This document shows positions 1-5,523 of a stretch of 11,468 bases of DNA, piece after piece. The translations under genes and the position numbers were made by a program. Where the stretch lies: contig MHIY01000010.1 of assembly GCA_001817755.1 (NCBI GenBank), positions 1 to 11,468 on the forward strand. The letters are read 5' to 3'. The first letter of the stretch is position 1. Every line of letters begins with the position of its first letter. This stretch comes from Candidatus Colwellbacteria bacterium RIFCSPLOWO2_01_FULL_48_10 (GTDB lineage Bacteria > Patescibacteriota > Minisyncoccia > UBA6257 > Colwellbacteraceae). The notes beneath the pieces are model-generated. The model ran no database searches. It saw nothing but the letters and a program-made list of their open reading frames with translations, and had not been told where the DNA came from.

Positions 1-663
1 GATATAACCGAAGCTACTGATTCAGAGACTTGTTCTAGCGGTTCCTGGGACCCATCGACCCTTAAAGTAACCACAAGCGTTTCCTGGGGCGGAAACACAC
101 TCACTTCAAGTGAATATATAACCCGCTGGGATAATTTGACTTGCCTGCAGACACAGTGGACCCTGGCTGTAGGCGATTCAGTTCATACTTGTCCAACTAC
201 TGATTATAATACTTCGACCAATATCGATTTTATTTCAAGCGGCGGATCATTAAAAATTTTGACTCCGCTGGTGATTGGCGCCGGTACCCTTACATCAACC
301 GTTTTTGATACCACTCGACTTTCAAGCACCGGAGCCGCATATAATTCAATTTTTTGGGAGGGATCCAGCTTGGAAGCTGACGATATAGTTAGGCTTCAGA
401 TCGCAGCATCAGATTCTTCCGGTGGCCCCTGGAATTATTATGGCGATAGCCCCTGTTCTCTTGGCGGCTGGTATACCTGGACGGGAATCGTTTCAGGAAC
501 TCCGAAGGAGATTAATTGTTCCAATTCTAATGTTCACAACAAGAGATATTTTAAGTATAAAATTCAACTATGCACTACGCTTGCCACGTGTTCATCTGGC
601 GGCGGTCCCATTGGCGACGACGGTCCTCAGGTAGACAACATCATCATCAGCTGGAGTCCGTAG
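1..663 (+). CDS. Pilus-associated surface protein, C-terminal part (5' end outside window)
   Basis: An open frame enters at base 1 and stops at TAG 661-663, giving 220 residues with no start in the window. It is clearly a paralogue of the C-terminal ~220 residues of the protein at 3246-4943. Both share DPSTLK followed by VSWGG/VSWAGG, then EYITRW with a nearby Cys, a TLTST segment, YNS plus an aromatic, an AASD motif, RYFKYK/RFFSYK-LQLC, and a final VDN/VDD-(I/V)IIxW-P. The YITRW/VSW part resembles the ectodomain half of PilV-like prepilins in Patescibacteria; the rest looks like a beta-sandwich module. Several Cys residues suggest disulfides outside the membrane. It lies directly before a PilW-like pilin, as its paralogue does, so it probably closes the equivalent position of an upstream cassette. 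Whether the missing N-terminus is a pilin helix or a signal peptide cannot be seen. Surface location is inferred. Confidence 0.75.
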   Translation, partial: DITEATDSETCSSGSWDPSTLKVTTSVSWGGNTLTSSEYITRWDNLTCLQTQWTLAVGDSVHTCPTTDYNTSTNIDFISSGGSLKILTPLVIGAGTLTSTVFDTTRLSSTGAAYNSIFWEGSSLEADDIVRLQIAASDSSGGPWNYYGDSPCSLGGWYTWTGIVSGTPKEINCSNSNVHNKRYFKYKIQLCTTLATCSSGGGPIGDDGPQVDNIIISWSP

Positions 664-675
664 TCTCATCCGACG

Positions 676-684
676 TGTTATAAT
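676..684 (+). promoter_or_regulatory. Extended -10 promoter (TGTTATAAT) before the first PilW-like gene
   Basis: A perfect TGnTATAAT extended -10 element lies 13 bases after the preceding stop codon. Transcription would start near 691, giving a leader of about 19 nt before the ATG at 710. No good -35 is visible, which fits an extended -10 promoter. The equivalent junction in the second cassette has only 4 nt between genes and no promoter. Confidence 0.5.
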
Positions 685-709
685 AAAAAAATCGCAATTG
701 AAAATAAAA

Positions 710-1435
710 ATGAACCAGTCTGCTAACGAGCTAAAAAACCAACCAACTATTAAGCTAAAGAAGGGTTTCACGCTCATAGAATTTCTTGTCTATATCACAA
801 TACTTTCAGCTATGAGCCTTATTGTCGGTGGAAGTTTTCTATCTCTTAGTCAAGGAAGAGCCCGAGCCGAATCCAGGGCTGAAGTGAATTCGGCTATCCG
901 CGTGGTCATGGACCGGATCAAGGACGACCTGAAAAACGCAACCTATATTTATGTTCCTTCAGTCGGCACTAATGCGACAGGCATGATTGTAGTTGTGAAC
1001 ACCGACACCATAACCTACGACCGTGTCGCGGCTGATAATACTGTTCGCCGCCAGGTGAATACTGACGCGGCGGTGGTAATAACCCCCGCCAATGTGAAAT
1101 TTACCGCCCTCAATTTCGAGTATTTCCAGAATGTGAGCATCCCACTCCTAAAAATAGCCTCGAGCATCAAAGTCGAGATCACGGCCGCATATAATTCGAC
1201 CGACCCCTCCAGGACGTATACGCAAATCAAGCGTTCCACTTTCCCATTGGGCAGACTCTTCAGCATAGTTCGTCCTGCCGGGAGCGGCCCGGGTGCCGGC
1301 GGCCTGCCATTGCCCGATTCCGAGCTTGATCAGATCGAGCCTGCCGGTGATCCTATTAATCCGGGGCGCGTTGGCGGACCGAATAATATAGGAGATGAAG
1401 TTGAGCTTATAGATCCTCAAAACCCGATAAGATAG
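710..1435 (+). CDS. Type IV minor pilin, PilW/GspJ-like
   Basis: A prepilin of 241 residues if read from ATG 710; an in-frame TTG at 698 is less likely. The leader of about 19 residues ends in Lys-Lys-Gly and is followed by FTLIEFLVY, a canonical prepilin peptidase site with Glu at +5. A hydrophobic helix and then a polar region with SRAEVNSAIRVVMDRIKDDL follow, as in PilW/GspJ pseudopilins. The ectodomain aligns with the paralogue at 4948-5514: the RAEVNS block, then FE(Y/R)FQNV, LK(I/V)A and AxYNS. It carries an extra C-terminal tail of about 50 residues rich in Gly, Pro and Asp, absent from the paralogue. The protein would be cleaved and methylated at the inner membrane and assembled near the pilus tip. 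It is followed 9 nt later by a PilX-like gene. PilW versus GspJ cannot be separated on sequence alone. Confidence 0.82.
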   Translation: MNQSANELKNQPTIKLKKGFTLIEFLVYITILSAMSLIVGGSFLSLSQGRARAESRAEVNSAIRVVMDRIKDDLKNATYIYVPSVGTNATGMIVVVNTDTITYDRVAADNTVRRQVNTDAAVVITPANVKFTALNFEYFQNVSIPLLKIASSIKVEITAAYNSTDPSRTYTQIKRSTFPLGRLFSIVRPAGSGPGAGGLPLPDSELDQIEPAGDPINPGRVGGPNNIGDEVELIDPQNPIR

Positions 1436-1444
1436 CAAGGCCAA

Positions 1445-2212
1445 ATGGTTAAAAATCAGATTTCTAGAGAGGGAATAGCTACCATACCCGTACTTATTGC
1501 GATTACGGTGTTTATTTTTTCCGTTGCCACAGCGATAAGTTCTATGAGTTTTAATCAAAATGCGGTTACGATTATCTCCAACGATGGCGCGAAGGCGTAC
1601 CGTTACGCGGAGGCTGGCGTCCGCGACGCTTTGGAGAAAATAACACGGGTTATAACTTACAATAGCGCCGATCCGGGATACTTTTTGAACATATCCGCTT
1701 CGGTTGCTTGCGTGGCTGGGGTGGACGGCTGCGCTAAAGTCCAGGTGGCAAACCCTATTCCGTTGATTTCGCCGAAGATAATCACGGTTACGGGCTACTC
1801 CGGATCATCACGAAGAAAGATACAGGTCGATGCTGTCTATAACAATATTTTCGACATAACAAACGTGTTTTGGATGGAGATCAAAAACTTTCCGACCATT
1901 TCGACCGCCCAGGCGACGAGCGTTGCCTCCACGACCGCGACCCTGAACGGATTTACCAATCCGAACGGAGTTGCGGTCTCGGCCTGGTTCAGGTACAGCG
2001 CCACCGCGATCGCAAGATGTTCCGACACCTTTGGCACTAAAAAGCCGGATACCGATATATCGGTTACCACCGATTTGGATAATCCGAGCGCTTTTTCAAC
2101 CGGTATTACCGGTCTAACGGCATCGACTACTTACTATTATTGCGCTATAGGCCAGCATTCCGGCGGATCGAAAGTCTACGGCCAGGTCTTCACCTTTGCC
2201 ACCTCTTCTTAG
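1445..2212 (+). CDS. PilX/GspK-like minor pilin with one Fn3-like domain
   Basis: A 255-residue protein. Residues 1-10 are a short basic leader ending in Arg-Glu-Gly, followed by the hydrophobic segment IATIPVLIAI; the +5 residue is Pro, not Glu. Loss of Glu+5 is typical of GspK-type tip pseudopilins. Residues 50-63 (AKAYRYAEAGVRDA) match the PilX-type AxAYxxAEAGxxxAL region. A Cys pair (C89, C96) follows and is conserved in the paralogue at 5524. Residues ~148-255 form an Fn3-like sandwich with ATLNGFTNPNG, AWFRYSA, FGT and TYYYCAI, and a second likely disulfide (C192, C233). The protein ends right after this domain, whereas the paralogue continues with a second Fn3 and a propeller. A weak AAGG lies 4 nt before the ATG. 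Likely role: pilus-tip subunit presenting a small adhesive domain. Confidence 0.75.
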   Translation: MVKNQISREGIATIPVLIAITVFIFSVATAISSMSFNQNAVTIISNDGAKAYRYAEAGVRDALEKITRVITYNSADPGYFLNISASVACVAGVDGCAKVQVANPIPLISPKIITVTGYSGSSRRKIQVDAVYNNIFDITNVFWMEIKNFPTISTAQATSVASTTATLNGFTNPNGVAVSAWFRYSATAIARCSDTFGTKKPDTDISVTTDLDNPSAFSTGITGLTASTTYYYCAIGQHSGGSKVYGQVFTFATSS

Positions 2213-2232
2213 TTACTGACCTAATCAGTTAC
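2212..2232 (+). terminator. Stem-loop after the first pilin set (weak terminator candidate)
   Basis: GTTACTGA and TCAGTTAC pair over eight positions with one T-T mismatch and a 5-nt CCTAA loop, beginning at the last base of the PilX-like stop codon. The following bases are T-rich (gatttatattt) but have no uninterrupted T run. It could separate the two cassettes. The stem is weak, so this call is tentative. Confidence 0.25.
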
Positions 2233-2242
2233 GATTTATATT
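2213..2242 (+). promoter_or_regulatory. Possible promoter for the FimT-like gene
   Basis: TTACTG (2213-2218) and TATATT (2237-2242) are separated by 18 nt. A start point about 7 nt downstream would coincide with the ATG at 2249, giving a leaderless or near-leaderless mRNA. It overlaps the stem-loop at 2212-2232. Assigned by eye only. Confidence 0.3.
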
Positions 2243-2248
2243 TGATAA

Positions 2249-2734
2249 ATGAATTCGAGTAATAAGCTAACCAGAGGCTTTACCCTTTTCGAGGTTTTGA
2301 TGGTTCTGGTCATAATTGGCATAATCTCTGTTACGGGTTCAGGTTATTACACTAATATTGTTAAGGATCTTGATCTCAGCGTTGTAGCGGAGAATATTAT
2401 TTTTGACCTCAAGGCGGCCCAGGCGAAAGCCATGACGGGCGAGAGCGGGGAGAGGTGGGGGGTGTGTTTCAGGAATCCCTCGAGTGGAAGCGATGTCTAT
2501 GAGATAGTCTCACCCGCCAGCACTTGTACGGAATCCGGTTCAAGCACCGTAAAGACCACAGTTTATCTACAGGGCGCAACTGTCTTTGAAGTGCCGGCGG
2601 CCGGGACGACTGTTTCTGTGGTGTTCAATAAGATCACCGGCGCGACACAGTCAGCCGTCGACCAGACGATCAGAATAGTACTGAATAATCAGCCCAGAAC
2701 AATTACGATCACTCCGATCGGAAGGATATATTAG
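2249..2734 (+). CDS. FimT/GspH-like minor pilin
   Basis: A 161-residue prepilin. The ten-residue leader ends in Thr-Arg-Gly and is followed by FTLFEVLMVLVIIGI, a textbook class III signal with Glu at +5. The N-terminal helix runs into AENIIFDLKAAQAKAMTG, the LxxAQxxA-type motif of FimT/FimU/GspH pseudopilins, followed by WGVCF. The mature ectodomain of about 120 residues is beta-rich and ends in TITITPIGRIY, as GspH proteins commonly end in an ITxxxxGR strand. In Pseudomonas-type minor-pilin operons the FimU/FimT gene comes first, as it does in this complete cassette. It probably helps prime pilus assembly under the tip complex. No Shine-Dalgarno sequence precedes the ATG. Confidence 0.85.
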   Translation: MNSSNKLTRGFTLFEVLMVLVIIGIISVTGSGYYTNIVKDLDLSVVAENIIFDLKAAQAKAMTGESGERWGVCFRNPSSGSDVYEIVSPASTCTESGSSTVKTTVYLQGATVFEVPAAGTTVSVVFNKITGATQSAVDQTIRIVLNNQPRTITITPIGRIY

Positions 2735-2767
2735 GCGGCTCTAGCTACTTAGCTTATTAGATTCGGG

Positions 2768-2773
2768 TATAAT
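2768..2773 (+). promoter_or_regulatory. TATAAT -10 box directly before the PilV-like gene
   Basis: A perfect TATAAT ends 9 nt before the ATG at 2783, so transcription would begin within a few bases of the start codon and give an almost leaderless message. No convincing -35 is seen. It may drive the block 2783-7641, whose internal gaps are only 4-9 nt. Confidence 0.45.
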
Positions 2774-2782
2774 TACTTAGTT

Positions 2783-3238
2783 ATGGATTTAACCAACAAG
2801 CTAAGAAGCTATAAACTACAAGCTAGTCAACGTGGACAGCTCTTATTAGAGGTTTTGATGGGAATCGCCGTCTCTGCTGTGATCGTTAGTCTGGGAGCAA
2901 GCCTGGCTTACGTTGGACTGAGGGCTAATAAAACTTCTTCGGAGAGGGATGTTGCCTTGGGTCTTGCCGAAGAAGCCTTTGAATCGGTCCGTTCTGCTGC
3001 CTTCGAGAACTGGGCAACGGTCTACGCTTTTTCCAAAGGTTCGGGTAATTTGTATTATCCGGTTAAGGATGCGGATGTGGGCAATAGTTATAAGTGGATC
3101 AGCCATCCCATTTCAGGAACGACCTGGAGCACGACTCAGATGAACGCGGTCTCCGCCCTTTCGCCTAAAAATGTTTGGGTGACCGGCGATTCCAGCAATG
3201 TTTGGAACTGGGACGGCGCGAATTGGAAGCAATTCTAA
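2783..3238 (+). CDS. PilV/GspI-like minor pilin ending in one propeller-type repeat
   Basis: A 151-residue prepilin. Leader residues 1-18 end in Gln-Arg-Gly; QLLLEVLMG follows with Glu at +5. The helix and the segment ALGLAEEAFESVRSAAFENW match the AEEAxEAxRsx-x-x-W region of PilV/GspI-like pilins. Instead of the usual ectodomain, residues ~118-151 form a single repeat (MNAVSALSPKNVWVTGDSSNVWNWDGANW) of the type found six times in the next gene, and the protein stops right after it at TAA. The expected second half of a PilV ectodomain (TRS...VSW...YITRW) is found instead at the C-terminus of the next protein, 7 nt downstream. This suggests an ancestral pilin divided by a propeller module. The next gene has its own signal peptide, so a simple sequencing frameshift is unlikely. 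Confidence 0.78.
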   Translation: MDLTNKLRSYKLQASQRGQLLLEVLMGIAVSAVIVSLGASLAYVGLRANKTSSERDVALGLAEEAFESVRSAAFENWATVYAFSKGSGNLYYPVKDADVGNSYKWISHPISGTTWSTTQMNAVSALSPKNVWVTGDSSNVWNWDGANWKQF

Positions 3239-3245
3239 AGTCATC

Positions 3246-4943
3246 ATGAATAGAAATCTCATATATATAATTTTTCTGCCGCTTCTGGGACTTACTTTCA
3301 CGTCCATCGCCTATGCCTATTCTTGCGGATTTACTCCAGGGCCAGCCTGCGCTTCTTTCTCGTCTGCTATTGGTTCTGGTATTGCCGTAAACGACGTTTC
3401 GACGGTTTCTTCGACAGAAGTTTGGGTTGTCGGGAGCAGCTGCAAGGTCGCCAAGTTTGACGGCAGTGCATGGGTCAACCATTCGGCTTCCATTACTGGC
3501 TGCAGTTCGGCTACTTTGAACGGAGTTTCGGCCTCAACCTCAACAAATGTCTGGATCGGCGGTAATAGCGGCGTGGTATGGAAATATACCGGCTCCTCGT
3601 GGACGAGCCACACTCCGGGCGTGGGAACTAGGTGGGCAACGTCGAACATAAACGCCGTTTCGGTTTTCACCGATTCGGGTACTGAAAAAGTATGGGTAGC
3701 CGGGGACAGCGGCCACGTTTGGAAATATAACGGTACATCCTGGTCGCAGGAGTCCGGCGGATGGGGCGCAACCAATATCAACTCAGTTTCATATCTTTCC
3801 TCGTCCGAGAGCTGGATCGCCGGCGACAATGGCCATGTCTGGGAGAATAACTCCGGCACCTGGACCCAGCACTCCGGGACGGGAAAGTGGGGTACCAATA
3901 AGGTCAATGAAGTTTCTGCCTATACCACAACCTCGGTTTTTATCGTCACTGACAACGGCGAGGTTTGGGAACATGACGGAGATATGGATTCCAACAATGA
4001 CGGGACTGCGAACGACCCGGTCTGGACACAGCACTCCGGAACTGGCAGGTGGACCACCAACGCTCTCAAGGATATTTCCGACAGATATTCGACCGAGGTC
4101 TGGGTGGCGGGTGCGAGCGGCAAAGTTTTCGAGTTGAATCCGCCCAAATGGACGGCAAACACCACTGCTACCACAGTGACCGTAAACGGAGTTGTCTATA
4201 CCAGGTCACTCTATCTCCAGAATGTTTGTCGCGATGATTCCACGGGGAATATAACAGTGGTTACAGACACTGGTGGAACGGCCGAAGCCTGTACCGGCTC
4301 TCCTTCCGGCGACTCATGGGATCCCTCAACCTTGAAGATTACCACGACCGTAAGCTGGGCCGGCGGGGAACCGCTGACAACGAGCGAATATATAACCAGG
4401 TGGAAAAATTCCTCTTGCACTCAAACCGCCTGGAGTACTTCGGGAGTTACAGACCCCAGAGCATGCCCGACAGTTGATTATAGTACGCGCACCAACATAA
4501 GCGGCACGACTTCCCTTACTATGACGAGTGTCATTTTGTCTGGCACAGGCACTCTCACTTCCACTGCGTTGGACACGACGGATCTCAATGATGCCGTAAA
4601 TAGCGGTCCTTCGTATAATTCTGTCATGTGGCTGGGTAGCAAGCCCGGAACTAGCAATACGAGCTTTCAGATGGCTGCTTCTGATTGTCCGAATGGCAAA
4701 GGAAACGCCCCAACTTGTAACGATAGTAATAACTGGACATATTACAGCGCCGCTTGCGCAGTCAACACATGGACTAACCTTGGTAATTCAAATACGCCCA
4801 CTGAAATCAAATGTCCGACTCAGTTTAATAGCAAGAGATTTTTCAGTTATAAGCTCCAACTTTGCGCGAATACCGGCTGTACCACAAGTCTAATTGATAG
4901 CGGTCCGACAGTTGATGACGTAATAGTTAACTGGAATCCCTAA
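3246..4943 (+). CDS. Secreted propeller-repeat protein with PilV-type C-terminal domain; PilY1-like tip adhesin candidate
   Basis: Start chosen at ATG 3246 rather than an upstream in-frame codon at 3198, because it opens with a Sec signal peptide (MNRN, a hydrophobic stretch, then AYA|YSCGF near residue 24) and lies 7 nt after the previous stop. The protein has 565 residues. Residues ~46-303 hold six repeats of the form NxVSxxxxxxVWVxGxSGxVWKYxGxSW, like Ycf48/BNR-type beta-propellers. Repeat 5 carries an insertion with D246-x-D248-x-N250-x-D252-G and D257, an EF-hand-like calcium loop. Residues ~314-395 contain YTRS, DPSTLK, VSW and YITRW, the usual distal half of PilV-like ectodomains. Residues ~425-565 form a Cys-rich sandwich shared with the protein ending at 663. 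Position between pilins, propeller and Ca-type loop recall PilY1, but no sequence homology to PilY1 is claimed. Export is well supported; adhesion is inferred. Confidence 0.75.
   Translation: MNRNLIYIIFLPLLGLTFTSIAYAYSCGFTPGPACASFSSAIGSGIAVNDVSTVSSTEVWVVGSSCKVAKFDGSAWVNHSASITGCSSATLNGVSASTSTNVWIGGNSGVVWKYTGSSWTSHTPGVGTRWATSNINAVSVFTDSGTEKVWVAGDSGHVWKYNGTSWSQESGGWGATNINSVSYLSSSESWIAGDNGHVWENNSGTWTQHSGTGKWGTNKVNEVSAYTTTSVFIVTDNGEVWEHDGDMDSNNDGTANDPVWTQHSGTGRWTTNALKDISDRYSTEVWVAGASGKVFELNPPKWTANTTATTVTVNGVVYTRSLYLQNVCRDDSTGNITVVTDTGGTAEACTGSPSGDSWDPSTLKITTTVSWAGGEPLTTSEYITRWKNSSCTQTAWSTSGVTDPRACPTVDYSTRTNISGTTSLTMTSVILSGTGTLTSTALDTTDLNDAVNSGPSYNSVMWLGSKPGTSNTSFQMAASDCPNGKGNAPTCNDSNNWTYYSAACAVNTWTNLGNSNTPTEIKCPTQFNSKRFFSYKLQLCANTGCTTSLIDSGPTVDDVIVNWNP
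3381..4154 (+). repeat. Six tandem propeller-type repeats within the secreted protein
   Basis: Six degenerate units of about 42-46 residues are marked by VW(V/I)xG(D/N)(S/N)G, VWKYxG and a Trp ending each unit. Unit 5 is longer because of the Ca-type loop encoded at 3981-4016. The units are divergent at DNA level, so this is an old expansion, unlike the array at 6691-7638. The preceding gene carries one further unit at its C-terminus. Confidence 0.7.
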
Positions 4944-4947
4944 AAAT

Positions 4948-5514
4948 ATGAGACTACGGTTAAAGTTAAGAAAAAGAATCGCTGGTTTCAGCATTCTGGA
5001 ATTTCTCATATACATGAGCATTGTTTCTTTTGTGGGCCTGTCTGCCGGGGGGATATTCGTTTCGATAAACAGCAGCCGTTTGAGGGCCGAGGCGAGAGCC
5101 GAGGTTAATTCAAATCTTAGGTTTGCGCTGGATAAGATGCGTCAGGACTTGAGGGAGGCGACAAATGTCACTTCACCGGTTGCCGACACCACTTCTGCTC
5201 CACTGGTCATAACCGTTCAGGGTAACGCCGTCACTTACGCGCTGGAGTCGGGTGTTATAACCAGGAATTCGGTGCCTGTCATTTCGAACAACGTGAATGT
5301 CACCGCTCTTACTTTCGAAAGGTTCCAAAACGTCAATTTACCGACCCTGAAGGTTGCCACTACATTAAGGGCTACTATAACTGCAGAATATAACAGCACT
5401 TTGGGTGAATTGCAGTTCACTGATACAATGAACTCAACTGTTCAACTGCAGCTTTTTGACTATGTTGGACGGGGTAACGGGGCGATCGAAGGCATACAGC
5501 CGCCCGCACCGTAA
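4948..5514 (+). CDS. Type IV minor pilin, PilW/GspJ-like (second copy)
   Basis: A 188-residue prepilin starting 4 nt after the preceding stop, so it is probably co-transcribed and translationally coupled. The 13-residue basic leader ends in Ile-Ala-Gly, followed by FSILEFLIYM with Glu at +5. Next comes SRLRAEARAEVNSNLRFALDKMRQDLREAT, the PilW/GspJ-type helical neck. The ectodomain aligns with the copy at 710-1435 (VNVTALTFERFQNV versus VKFTALNFEYFQNV; TAEYNST versus TAAYNST) but ends in a short GAIEGIQPPAP tail and lacks the Gly/Pro-rich extension. Same gene order as in the first set: preceded by the sandwich-domain protein and followed by a PilX-like gene after 9 nt. Its role should be the same: inner-membrane-anchored subunit incorporated near the pilus tip. 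Confidence 0.82.
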   Translation: MRLRLKLRKRIAGFSILEFLIYMSIVSFVGLSAGGIFVSINSSRLRAEARAEVNSNLRFALDKMRQDLREATNVTSPVADTTSAPLVITVQGNAVTYALESGVITRNSVPVISNNVNVTALTFERFQNVNLPTLKVATTLRATITAEYNSTLGELQFTDTMNSTVQLQLFDYVGRGNGAIEGIQPPAP

Positions 5515-5523
5515 TCTTGATCT

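Noticed and set aside
3198..3245. Upstream start for the secreted propeller protein
   Set aside because: The extra 16 residues would overlap the preceding pilin gene and bury the signal peptide; ATG 3246 places it at the N-terminus.
3317..3907. 196-codon antisense reading frame over the propeller repeats
   Set aside because: It is the complement of a repetitive coding region with well-supported domains on the + strand; it has no recognisable motif and no start context.
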